Below are positions 32,401-42,685 of a stretch of DNA of 64,000 nucleotides, piece by piece. The stretch is taken from positions 15,918,981-15,982,980 of the forward strand of contig OZ010798.1 in assembly GCA_963932465.1 (NCBI GenBank). Direction: 5' to 3'. Position numbers and translations under genes: made by a program. Every line of letters starts with the position of its first letter. Positions within the stretch are counted from its first letter, which is position 1. Below the pieces are notes generated by a model. The model saw only the letters and a program-made list of their open reading frames with translations, did not search any database and had not been told where the DNA came from. The stretch is from Maratus speciosus. Lineage: Eukaryota > Arthropoda > Arachnida > Araneae > Salticidae.

Positions 32401-33144
32401 ACATTTTTACGAAGCTCAGAACCCTCTTCTATGAGCTGCAGAATTTGTCCTAACTTCCCTGCCAAAGCAACAGAATTTTCTTTGGCATCAAAATGGCATT
32501 TGATATTTGGCTTTGACATGGATTCAGTCATTGTAACTTGCTGTTGTGTATCCGACAGATCCTCTTCAGTGCTGACATTATCATCTGCAATTCCAGTGGG
32601 TACAGTTGCAGACGGGGAACCCGGCCTTGGGACAGCAGGTGATGCTAATGACGTGCATTGTGTTGGAAAAGTCTGCAGTGCACCCACATCTTGTGATTCC
32701 TCCTGCAGCAACCTCAAATAACTAGCGCCAAATCCAGAGCCAAGAGGTCACCAAATTCTAAGAATCAGTCCATAGCAGAAGGGAGCAATTAAAGATGCTA
32801 CATGGGAAAACTTACAATAGAGATTGCAACAACCCCCCCCCCCCCTCCCCCTTCCTTTCACGTAAGTCTCAAATTCTCAGAAACGCGATTCCCTCCTCTA
32901 TCTATCACCTCCGCTCTCTGACAACCCCTCCCTCCCACACAGAATCATACACAATCTTCTGTGAGTTCTTTCTTTTCCCCTTCAAGGACGGACAACAGAG
33001 AATTGAAATGATACTGACGACGGGAGAGGGGACTTTTTTGCAGGGTGTGTTCTTAACTTTCCGACTATTCTAAATTTTACCAACTCTTCCAAAAAAGTGG
33101 GGGGGTGTTACACCCCCAACACCCCCCCGCTAGGCACGCCCCTG
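29493..33144 (-). mobile_element. hAT element with TTF-type transposase
   Basis: Inverted ends CAGGGGCGTGCC and, reversed, CAGGGGCGTGCCTAGCGG. Perfect 8-bp target duplications GCTAATTT lie at 29485-29492 and 33145-33152. At 3652 bp it is the size of an autonomous hAT, and a transposase gene occupies most of the minus strand. G/C homopolymer runs lie close to both ends (29520, 32830, 33100, 33122). It is the youngest layer of the nest. Confidence 0.95.
30005..32717 (-). pseudogene. hAT transposase (TTF zinc finger, ZMYM1-like), broken
   Basis: The protein would catalyse hAT cut-and-paste. The first frame (32717-30906, about 600 codons) has an acidic N-terminus without an obvious ATG at its start, which may reflect an upstream exon. 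A TTF-type zinc finger follows at about residues 205-285 (CWYKEYRYLEYSDQLDAAFG...CSLC...H). A DUF4371/RNase-H-like region then has candidate catalytic Asp residues in FFSVMADSTPDLS (about 425) and SYDTTSSMSG (about 490), CLAHKVNLC and a KTRW motif. A frameshift near 30930 leads to 30909-30631. A second frameshift near 30640 and a TGA near 30598 precede the C-terminal dimerisation domain (PVTVASNERSFSRLKLVKNY, 30514-30122). A Gln codon has become TAA at 30122, and homologous sequence continues to a natural-looking stop at 30005. Four lesions in a still clearly alignable gene suggest recent inactivation. Confidence 0.92.
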
Positions 33145-33585
33145 GCTAATTTATATCAAAATCAAAAGTAATTTAAATTTATTTAGTAATAAATCAACTG
33201 TAATAACCAAAAGAGAATGATTAACAAAAAATTTAGTAAAAAAAAATATTGCGGTAGTCGCTGATTTCGACGCCATCTTGAATTTTGTTCCTGCAACTTA
33301 ACTGTAAATTTCATTGTTTACATCTGAAAAAAATACGCAGATTTTAGGCGTTCGCGGATTTTAGGGTCGCGGATTTAAGGGAGTCTACTGTATCTTGATT
33401 TAAAAAATAAATAAATTTATACTCCTTTCATGGAAAAACACAAGTTCAGTCATATTATTAAGGATTATATATTAAAGTACATACAATATCAAATAAAACT
33501 AAAAAATTCTGTAAATTTATTTCTATATCTGAAATGAAAGTTTCATTGTTTACATCTGTAAAAATATGCGGATTGGAGGGAGTAC

Positions 33586-33880
33586 ATATTTTTGTGGGGT
33601 GTCCGTTACTAAAATTTCCATGATCATCATTGAATTGTATGATGTTTTGATTTATTTTTGTTCTTACAATTCAATTATTTTTCATTCATAATGAGATATA
33701 GGACTGCAAATTTAGTTAAACATTGTTACTAGAATAATGTAAGACAAATACAGATGGAAAATAATGATTAATTAATAACCTCTTTTTAAACAAACTTATT
33801 ACCGAAACATAACTAACATATTCAACATAGTTCAGTATGGTATAAAAAAGGACGATAGTGTGATAAAAACCAAAACTAAC
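33586..33880. other. AT-rich sequence without recognisable features
   Basis: No gene or repeat end is visible between the MITE nest and the next TA-flanked element. Confidence 0.5.
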
Positions 33881-33882
33881 TA

Positions 33883-34390
33883 CAGTCGAACTCGGTTATA
33901 GCAAGCGCAAATGGACAGTGATATTTGCTCATTATAACTGGGTGCTCGTAAAAAACGGGTTCGTAAAAAATTACACAAATTCATAAATACTTACTTTATT
34001 TATTTTTTATTTCTGTACAGTACAAAAGAAGTTGGTTAATTTGCTTTGAACTGTCTTATTGTCTCTTTCTTGTGTTGTTGTTCTTCGAAGAGGACTCTTG
34101 GCCAAAAAAACATCATCATTTGAACCCCTGGCTTCGAAAAAAGTTTTAAGTTTTTCTCCACACTCAATTTCTATTAATTTCGGAATGTTAAAGGAATTTT
34201 TCCAAGAAACGTTATCTGAGCTGGAGAGGAAGAAGTCAATAGAAATTTTATGAATCACAAAAATATTGCTTGCTATAACCGGGGTTTGCTCGATAAAAGC
34301 GAGTTATGCTCCCACAGACTTAACAATGTACCAACCAAGTATTTATGATTTCCTCATTAAATCCAGGCTCGTTATAAGCGAGTTCGACTG
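33883..34390 (-). mobile_element. Tigger-like element, internally deleted
   Basis: Ends CAGTCGAACTCGGTTATAGC and, reversed, CAGTCGAACTCGCTTATAAC, flanked by TA (33881-33882, 34391-34392). Additional copies of the end motif occur inside (GTTATGCTCC near 34300 and GCTCATTATAAC near 33928). The right 146 bp are also present at 44216-44361 because they belong to the inverted duplication. Confidence 0.88.
34007..34258 (-). pseudogene. Tigger-like transposase C-terminal tail
   Basis: This is an open frame of 83 codons on the minus strand. It ends with QSKLTNFFCTVQK, resembling the K-Q-S-K-I/L-T-D-F-F tail found at the C-terminus of many Tigger/jerky transposases. The upstream part (DVFLAKSPLRRTTTQ) is consistent with the linker before that tail. 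The catalytic core is deleted. The assignment rests on the tail motif and on the element's Tigger-type ends. Confidence 0.5.
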
Positions 34391-35902
34391 TAGTGTCCAT
34401 CAAAGCCTACCGTTTTGTTCTGAGATAAATCTGGCAACCCCATACATACATCACAAAAATAGAAGGTTGTTAGAACCTGTTGCGGAATAGTGGAACAATG
34501 CAACCTGTTAATCAAAAAGTAACTATATTTATCATATCTAGTCTTCATAGGATCACATGTGGGTCTAGCTGGGGCATAAGTAGGGTCAGGTGGGGGAAAG
34601 TGGTGGGATGGGGGAAAGTGGTGGTAATCTAAAAAAATGCACTTTTTTCACAATAAATGTACAAATTTTTTAATTTTTTTTAATTAATACATAATTGGAG
34701 TTTGTGACAAATATTTCTATTAGGATTTGTAAATCTGGCAACAAGTTTACTGTTGTTTATCTTCTTTTTTACATATATGTGCAGTTTGTTCTTAACACAT
34801 GGCATTGATAAACTTTGTTCTTGATCCTTTCTCACTTGAAAAAATTAGTATATTTTGATACATTTCAGTAGAAGAACTTCTTAAAAACAGATTCATGCAT
34901 CAAGGTAAGAATTATTTTATTATTTCAATTTTTTATGATTTTTTTTTTCTGAGGTGGGGGAAAGTGGTGGTATAGTTAGACTTAGCTCAATGTTGTATGA
35001 TGATTCAATTTTAGACTGTAGATGTGATTAATTTTTAAAAATGGGCTGTAATAAAAGTATTAATCTAAAAAAAATAGGCTTTATTTATAAATTTTAATCT
35101 TAATATGATAATACAATTAAATTAAAAGTTATTTTTTACCTAGGGTCAGGTGGGGTAAAGTGGGCCCATGGGGTAAAGTGGGGGTATATTGAAAAAAACC
35201 TATTTTCTCTTTTAAATTAAGATATTTTGTTAATTCTTTTTTAGAGACATATATTGAGATTATGGCAACTACTCTTATTTTAGTTTTAGAAACTGGAAAC
35301 AAATTTAATGTTTACAAACTATCTTGTTTATGCTCATTGCATGCCGTCAAAAAGTCAATCAGCTAAAATAATCGCCCAAGTGATAAAAATTAATACATTA
35401 TATCACATAAAGCATTTGAATAAGTCACCATTGGGGAACTATTAGACTTTTCTTGCTATTTGGTGGTGAAGATTATATAGAGTTCAGCAATATATGCTAC
35501 ATACTAAGTGAACCTAATTTTGATAGACATGGACTTTATTTCTTTAATTAAATAATATCTGAAAAATATTTTTTCTTGTGCATTTGTACCTTTAAAAATA
35601 ATTAAGATACATTTATTTCAGTGTATTTTTATTTAAAAAACAATATACACTAATTTTGGAACTACCCCCACTTTCCCCCACCATGGGGTAAAGTGGTGGT
35701 ATCAAAACATGCTCTTTTAAATGTATCTCTGTCAGAAAACAATTGAATAAAATTGAGTGGTTATGCTTCATGTTTAATCTATATGAATCCAATGTATAGA
35801 AAATGCATCAAAAGTTTCATTAAAATAAATTTAATAGTTTGATTTTAGGGCCTTTTCTAAAAAAAGCTTGATTTTACCACCACTTTCCCCCACCTGACCC
35901 TA
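34245..35902 (+). repeat. Inverted duplication, left arm
   Basis: The reverse complement matches 42686-44361 at high identity. The shared sequence starts inside the Tigger-like element, crosses about 190 bp of ordinary sequence (34391-34582) and ends precisely at the outer TA of the GGGTCAGG element. Because non-element sequence is shared, this is a segmental inverted duplication, not two independent transposon insertions. Confidence 0.93.
34583..35900. mobile_element. TA-flanked GGGTCAGGTGGGG element, left arm copy
   Basis: Inverted ends GGGTCAGGTGGGGGAAAGTG and, reversed, the same motif, with TA at 34581-34582 and 35901-35902. The motif GGGG(A/T)AAAGTGGTGG recurs internally in both orientations (about 34608, 34953, 35148, 35664, 35683), including a second complete end-like sequence at about 35146. 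A possible tiny exon (TTTCAG acceptor at about 34868, ATGCATCAAG then GTAAGAATT at about 34902) may be a leftover of a transposase gene. There is no coding sequence otherwise, and the superfamily is unknown. Confidence 0.75.
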
Positions 35903-38104
35903 CAAACTATTTTTATAGAAACTTCACTCAGGGGACACGCTAAGGGGGAGGGAGCCTCCCCCCCCCAAAAAAATGTAGGTGGATGCTGTTACACTTGGCA
36001 AATTTACAAACTTGGTTGATAAATTTGCTTAAAACTTTAATAAAAACTATAGCACACTTTCTATTTTCGTTAGACTTGGCAAAAGTCACAAACCTAATTG
36101 GAAATACCTATTATTAACTTTTTACAAATAAGAAGTATATTACATTTTTGGTACTTCCTAGTTATCCCATCGACCAATTTCGCCAAATTACATACATCAC
36201 CAAACCACTCGCCAAATTATACAAATTGACATAATTTTTATTTTAAACAACGAAAAAACAAATAAATTAGTATGACATTAATAAAATTACAAATAAAACA
36301 TAGAAATAAAAATCATTTGATGACGTAAACACGTGTTGTCAAGTGAATGTGACATTTACGATCAACCATTATTGGCATTTAATCTTAGGATTTGGCAACA
36401 GTAATTTGGTCGACAGGATAACTAAGAAGTACCACATTTTTTAACTGTGGTAATTTGGCAAAATTATAAAACTAGTGTGCAAATACTGAAATTTGACTTG
36501 GCAATTTAAGGTCCTCTTTCCCGAAGTAAAAGTCTTAGCGATGGCCTGACTTTACTTTTAAAAGTTAGGCCTAAATATATGCAAAAGGATATACCTATAT
36601 TTTAGACAAGGATGTAATGGTGGTTATAGGATGGTAAAAACTGTGTACCTACTGGATTTTTTAAAGAAAGTCCGTATACTAACTGTTCTACAAATAAAGC
36701 TATAGCACATACTCTCTGGTATATATTCTCTTGCCTATAGCGTTTATCCTCTGTTTGTTTTTTAGTACTACACCGCAGATTTTTATAATACATAATTTAT
36801 ATAAATATTTTAATCACATAAATAAATACCTTTAAAGTTACGTGATTCGGATGTGAAAAGATTTCTATAGTCCCATTTAGAAGAAAAACAACAACAAATG
36901 TAGTACAGACTGTTCAATTTTGCAAAGACGCTCCAGTCCAACGCGATTGTCGATTAAATGAAATTTCCGATTATAATCTTTTGAAAGAAAAAAAATCGAA
37001 TATAGATTTTTAATCGAAATACTTTGTGATATCGATTCATTTCGCCATTTTCTTTTGCGTAGCTTTGGGTTTGGTAAGTTGTTTTATAACTATGAATCCA
37101 GAAACAAATATCGCATTAGTGTTTTTGTATTTGTTTGGTTTGCTCATTATTACGGATTATTATACTTATTATTTAGATAAGACTAGTTATTTCGCTTGAA
37201 TCCGAAAAAAAAAAAAAAAAAAAGATCCGTTTCTGTTTTCTCGGTATTAAAATAACACTTAATATTTGTTATCAATTACTAAAATTCTGATAATTAGAGT
37301 GGTCCGTAAATAATAGTGCTACTTTTTTTAAGTTTTACAAATTTCTTATTGCTAATAAGCTCTTGAGATGAACTGTGCTTTGAGATGACGATGTTCATCA
37401 GTGTTGAATTCATTTTGTGCCGGGGAGGGGGGGGGGGAATTCCCCCCTGGAAGATTTTAGATTTTGTTATTTCAATGGTCAAAAAGTGCAATTCCCTCCT
37501 CCTCCCAAAATATATAATGTCCCCTCTGGAGCCACAGAAATCCGAATCACTCCTTGAGAAAAGTGTCTGAATTCAACTTCAACACTGATGTGCATAGTGG
37601 AGATTATATGGAGATATATACGGCGTATCCCTTCTGGATTTTTTAAGAAGCTCCATTTAACCCCTATTTTTCAAATGAAACTACAGCATACACTCTCTGT
37701 GTGTATACCGTCTGCCCATAGTATTAGTCCATGGTTTTTTTTACCGCTACACCATTGGTGATTATGTTTAGCCTGGGCAGTAATCTCGCCAAAGTCAATA
37801 ATCTATTTAATTCTTCAGGTAAGTAGAATTGTACTACTTGATTATCCCGTCGTCCAAAAAACTGTAAGGTTAAATGCAAATAATGGATGATTGTAAATGT
37901 CAAATTCATTTGACATTAAGCATGTTACACGTGTTTGTTATGGCATCGAGTCATTTTAATTCTACGTTTTATTTGTATTTTAATTAATGTTTTACTAAAT
38001 TATTTGTTGTTTCGCTGTTTAAATTTTCTGCAAATTTTGATTTTTTTTTTTTTTTTTTTTTTTGCTTCAAGACTGTAATTTAATGTTTGCATACATTTTA
38101 TAGT
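35903..38104. other. Spacer of inverted duplication, left part: degenerate repeats, no gene
   Basis: Two diverged related stretches are visible (36590-36800 and 37600-37760, sharing TGGATTTTTTAA, GCATACACTCTCT and a TATAC...CTTGCC/CTGCCC...GTACTAC/CGCTAC pattern). G- and C-runs lie at about 35957-35966 and 37420-37447, with poly-A at about 37207-37223 and poly-T at about 38039-38063. GTTATCCCATCGACCAA and GGTCGACAGGATAACTAAG (36163/36410) face each other as a possible inverted pair. No coding region is recognised. Confidence 0.5.
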
Positions 38105-38106
38105 TA

Positions 38107-38827
38107 AAGTAGAACCTCGATTATCCAAAGTAAATGGAACCAACCACCTTTTGGAAAATCGAAATTTTCGGATAATTGAGAATGCTTCAATTTTAAGAAT
38201 AAAGTGTGCTATTTCTTATTATGGTATTAAGTACTTAATAAAAATAAAGCAATAGCAAAATAGAAACAAGAATAAACTACCTGAATTTTTATTTTGAAAT
38301 TAAGTACCTTTTACATATTTCACAAGGGTTTGAAAAAAATTTTTTTTTGTTGAAGTTTCGATTGCTTTGCTTTGCAGCTCTATCACAAAGTTTTTTTAAT
38401 ACTATTGGTTCACCAGTATCGCAGTCATTCTGCTGCTTTCTGCATAAAACTTTTTCATTTTTGCAGCATTTCTCTTCATAACACTAACCGCTGCAATATC
38501 AGTGCCGTATTCTTGAGCTTATTTTGCCATACTCTTGCCCCATTCTACATGATTTATGATTTGAATTTTTTCTTCTATACTTAAAGTGATGGGTTTTTTC
38601 TTTTTTTTTTACACATGATAAAAATGAAAATTTTTACTCTAGTAAAAAAGTTAAATTCAAAGAAATTCTAAGAAAGGGGTTCCAAAATATTTATGTGTAC
38701 TCGTGGTTCAGAAAGGTCCGCTTGCACACAAGGAATGCGATAGAAAAAAAAAAGAGCTTTAAAAATGAGATTTCAGTTAACAGAGAGTTTTGGTTAAAAG
38801 AGTTTCAGATAAAAGAGGTTTCTACTG
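38107..38827 (-). mobile_element. pogo/jerky-like element relic
   Basis: The left end AAGTAGAACCTCGATTATCC follows TA (38105-38106). The right end, reversed, is CAGTAGAAACCTCTTTTATC before TA (38828-38829). The CAGTAGAACCTCGATTATCC style is characteristic of pogo/jerky/Tigger elements. It retains part of a transposase gene on the minus strand. Confidence 0.8.
38438..38593 (-). pseudogene. jerky/pogo-like transposase N-terminal HTH fragment
   Basis: On the minus strand the frame reads ITLSIEEKIQIINHVEWGKS, one stop (TAA), then AQEYGTDIAAVSVMKRNAAK. This matches the CENP-B/pogo N-terminal helix-turn-helix (L-T-L-x-x-K-x-x-I-I...A-x-E-Y-G...I-x-K). Downstream homology is lost. It is too short and interrupted to be translated usefully. 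Confidence 0.75.
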
Positions 38828-39413
38828 TATATCTGTCTACGTTTTTTGATTAAATAAAGAGTTTTAGGTCACCTGACAATTTTCCATTATCATTGATATA
38901 TCCTTTGACCCTTAATAAATTACATTTAATTACATTATGTAATAATACATATAATTATACAATAGACTCCTTCAAACCTGCACATCATCGCTCATGTAAA
39001 CAATGAAACTTTTAGTTCAAATGTAGGGGTAAAATTGCACAATTTTTTATTTATATCATTCCGTATCAATTTTAATATGTAATTCTCAATAATACGACTG
39101 AACTTGTGGTTTTTCATGATGGAAGTATTCTCAATAATACGACTGAACTTGTGGTTTTTTCATGATTGAAGTATAAATTTACTTCTTTAAAAAAAATCAA
39201 GATATGCTGATATCACTGGTAACTACTATCTTTTTACCGAATATATATATATTTTTCTAGCTTTTTTGGTTATTAAGTCTGGCTAAACCTGAAATAAAAC
39301 TTTCTTACACTTCCTAATTTTGATGTGAATTAATAGGGTACATTTATGGGAAAAGTTTCATTGAATAATTCAAGGAAAATGTATCTCATCTTTTTTATGC
39401 ATTTTTAGTTACA

Positions 39414-41215
39414 CAGTAGACTACCTCAAATCCGGACAGCTTGGGACCAGAGGTCGTGCGGATTTTAGAATTTTGCAGATTTCTGGTCATCGCTTTGTTT
39501 ACATTTTTTAAATAGTAATTAGAATGTAATAATTAGGGATTGACCGAACCAGCAATTTTGCCGAATACCGAAGCTTCGGTCAAAGTGTACACCGAATACT
39601 TAAAATTTTTTAATACACATTTTTGCATATATTAGCTTTTTTAATAAACTTTAATTAACATTAAATTCTTAAGAATTTAATTCAGTTATATTTTTATTCT
39701 TAAATCTAATTACACACACAAAAAATAAATTAATGACTTCTTTCCACTCACAAATTCATTAACCCATCACTTATTTTTTATTATTTTATCACTAGTCAAT
39801 ACCTAAAATAACCTATGAAAATATTAAACTATACAGGCTATTATTAAGGATAAGAATTGTCAGAAAAACGAAAGTTCATTCAAATAAAAAGAAACAATGT
39901 TGTCAAAGCTGATTTACTGATTGTCTAACTATAAACATATTGAATATGAATGTTTTCAAATACAAAAGGTATCATATCAATATGTACATTTAACTATATT
40001 TTCTGTCAAATTACTGATACATATTTATATTTTGATTAATATTTTAACATTGTGATGATGAAGATAACAAATTTGAGCGATTTTAATATAATGATTATAA
40101 AAACTATAGTTTAGGCATAGGGATATACTTATTTGATGTGTGTATTTTCTTTAATATACACCTTAGATATACAGAGATGATTTCTGATATACTTATTTGA
40201 TGTGTATATTAAAGAAAATATACATTAAATAAATTTAAATTAAGGAAACTAATGTAGAAATAATTAAAATTAAATGTTAAGAGAAAGATGCCCATCTTCC
40301 TTACTTTTTTTTCTCTAATGTACACAGTTGTTTTGATTTCACTGCTATGTAGACTATTTTAGAAAGGAAAAAGTTTTTTAATTAAATTTTTTAATACGTT
40401 TACGTTTTTTAATTACGTTTTTTTTTAATTAAAAATGGCTTTCGACTTGTTTTTTGTTGTGCAGACAATATTAAAACTCATTGTTTAGCCTATTCTACTT
40501 CTAAGTAAAAGAGAATTTTTACTTCTAAAGAAAATAGTTATCCACAATTATTCGGCAGAATACTTAAAAGTATTCGGCCGAAGCCGAATATTCGGTTTAC
40601 ATGCCGAACCACCGAATACCGAATCGACTATTCGGTATTCGGTCAATCCCTAGTAATAATGCATTCAAAATTATAACAAATGTTTGCAATGTAGGAAAAT
40701 ATTAAAATAAGTAAAGTAATAAACTAAAAGGATAAACAGATAGTTTTAATTATTATTAAAATTAAAGGTAAAGTAAATAATTAATAATGTATGCATAATA
40801 AAAATGAGGTACATTTTCCTTCAATTATTCACTGAAACGTCCCTCATAGAAGTACCCTATTAATTCACATCAAAATCATAAAGTAAGCAGTTTTATTTCA
40901 GATTTGGCCAGTCTTAATAACCAAAAAAGCTTATTACATATAATACAATAAATACATTTGGTAAAAAGATTGCGATGACAAGTGATATCAGTAATATCTT
41001 GAATTTTTTCAAAAATAAATTTATACTTCCTTAATGTAAAACCATGAGTTCAAGTTCAGTCATATTATCGAGAATTACATATTAAGATACATACGGGATG
41101 ATATAAAACTAAAAAATTCTGTAACTTTGCCCTATATCTGAACTGAAAGTTTCATTGTTTACATCTGCAATGATATGCAGATTTTAGGCGTTTGTGGATT
41201 TTAGGGAGTCTACTG
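39414..41215 (+). mobile_element. Inner pogo/Tigger-type MITE
   Basis: CAGTAGACTACCTCAAATCC to GGGAGTCTACTG, before TA 41216-41217. The left junction shows TACA rather than a plain TA, so a 2-bp change occurred there. It is split by the hAT at 39534-40652; removing that and one GTAATAAT restores the family sequence. Confidence 0.85.
39534..40652. mobile_element. hAT-like non-autonomous element (TAGGGATTGACCGAA ends)
   Basis: Inverted ends TAGGGATTGACCGAA, perfect 8-bp target duplications GTAATAAT at 39526-39533 and 40653-40660. Subterminal ATTCGG/CCGAAT motifs are repeated at both ends (39555-39600 and 40550-40645). At 1119 bp there is no transposase. Near 40120-40240 a palindromic stretch (ATACTTATTTGATGTGT...TTCTTTAATATACA) adds internal symmetry. 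Confidence 0.95.
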
Positions 41216-41486
41216 TACATTATTAATTATTTACTTGACTTTTACTTTTAATAATTTAATCATTTTAAAAATAATTTTATTTTTATCATACTAATTTATT
41301 ACTTTACTTAATTATTTTAACATTTTAATATATTGTAAGTACTATTCATTATAATCATGTTTGCATTATTACATTCAAATTACGGTTTTAAAAATGTAAA
41401 CAAAGCAATGACCAGAAATCCTCTAAATTTTAAAATACGCACAACCTCTGATCCCAAGCTGTGTAGATTTAAGTGAGTCGACTGTA

Positions 41487-42362
41487 TTACATTTAAAATG
41501 CTAACATTTTATTCACAAATACAATATCTTAAAAATATATGTTTGTTTATGGTTTAATTTAATAATTCTGCATTTAAATACATAAACTATTAGTATTCTT
41601 TTGCCCAGAATCACAATAAATATAAATCAAATTTTATATTTGGTATTTAACGTAACCCTGTTCTATAGTGATTTTTAAAATTTAAATTCATTAATTTTCC
41701 TATCTTAAAATTTTAGAATGGCAACATTCTTCCATTTGTATAATTTGTTGAAATTGGTCTGCAGTATAATTAAGTAATACCCTAAAATCTTTCAGTGGCG
41801 CATCCAGGATTATACATTGCAGGGCCTAGCATATTTTAAAAGTCTACATGTGGCCGAGCTCTGTCTTATTGTCTTTTATTTGACTCGATGGGACGTGATG
41901 CCTTGGGTTCTGACTTACATTTTTTTTTCTGCTGACTTGAGCGGGGTCGTAACCAGCTAGAGGAAACTCTGGAAAAGTTTGGTGAGGCTACTTCTGAATG
42001 CTTTTAACATGTTTGATAATGAAATAGTGTTACTTAAAATATATCTTAGTTTTTGCGATGTTTTGATGTGCTTCTGTATTTGGATAGTTTTAAAGTGTGT
42101 TTGCAATCAAACGATTTAAAGTCTTATTATTAAAATATTATAAATGTTAGAGGGTTGAGCAAGAGATTGAACGAGGGCTTAATTTTTTTAATTAGTAAAT
42201 ATTATACATGCTAATTTTTCGAATTTCATAATAAAATTTATTAAAGAGAAAACATTGTTGGACAAAATCAATGTTTTTTCAAAAATCATGATATTTTACT
42301 GACCTATTAAAAATAATAATAAAATTCTTTCATAATTTTTTAAAAGTTAAAGTATAACTAAG
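41487..42362. other. Unclassified sequence
   Basis: CAGTGGCGCATCCAGGATTA at about 41796 looks like a hAT terminus. A facing sequence CTTAGCTCCACCCGTGG at about 42579 is a weak partner. I found no clean target duplication, so I do not define an element. No coding sequence is visible. Confidence 0.4.
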
Positions 42363-42534
42363 CAGGGCTGCAGAGTCGGTGGGAAAAATGGACAACTCCG
42401 ACTCTGGGAATTTTAACAGATCTGACTCTTTCGCTCAAAAATGAGCCGACTCCGACAACGCAGACCTGCTTCTAAAATGGACAACTCCGACTCTTTTGCT
42501 CAAAAATGGGCCCGACACCGACTCCGCAGCCCTG
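42363..42534. mobile_element. Short hAT-like MITE (CAGGGCTGCAGAGTCGG ends)
   Basis: Inverted ends CAGGGCTGCAGAGTCGG and, reversed, CAGGGCTGCGGAGTCGG, a very widespread hAT MITE style. Flanks TAACTAAG and ATAACTAG are a plausible imperfect 8-bp duplication. The internal segment AATGGACAACTCCGACTCT is duplicated. Confidence 0.8.
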
Positions 42535-42685
42535 ATAACTAGTCTAGTCTTCGTGTTTAGGAGGGGCTTCAGCCCCTTAGCTCCACCCGTGGTTGTGCCA
42601 ATGGAATCTTTCCTTTTTTCCTATGCTGCCATCTTGTGTGTTTCTGCATAGTATCCTCTGGAGGGTTACAGCTCTGTAAAATATT

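Larger units (their letters stand above)
29148..33390 (+). mobile_element. Inner pogo/Tigger-type MITE
   Basis: CAGTAGACTCCCTCAAATCC to GGGAGTCTACTG, with TA at 29146-29147 and 33391-33392, inserted in an older member of the same family. It is itself split by the hAT at 29493-33144. It has a variant interior (TACCGACGAAATCGACTC, about 29392) not seen in other copies. Confidence 0.9.
28693..33584 (+). mobile_element. Outer pogo/Tigger-type MITE of a three-level nest
   Basis: It starts CAGTAGAATCCCTCAAATCC after TA (28691-28692). The family sequence runs to GATATCAGCAATA (29147) and resumes after 33392 with TCTTGATTT, ending GGAGGGAGTAC at 33584 (end degenerate). Removing 29148-33392 restores the continuous family sequence. 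Confidence 0.88.
38960..41484 (-). mobile_element. Outer pogo/Tigger-type MITE of second three-level nest
   Basis: CAATAGACTCCTTCAAACC after TA (38958-38959), ending GAGTCGACTG before TA (41485-41486), in minus orientation. A 52-bp internal tandem duplication (TCTCAATAATACGACTGAAC, about 39086 and 39130) is specific to this copy. It is interrupted by another family member. Confidence 0.85.

Noticed and set aside
41796..42590. A hAT element between CAGTGGCGCATCC and CTCCACCCGTGG
   Set aside because: The ends match poorly and the flanks show no 8-bp duplication.
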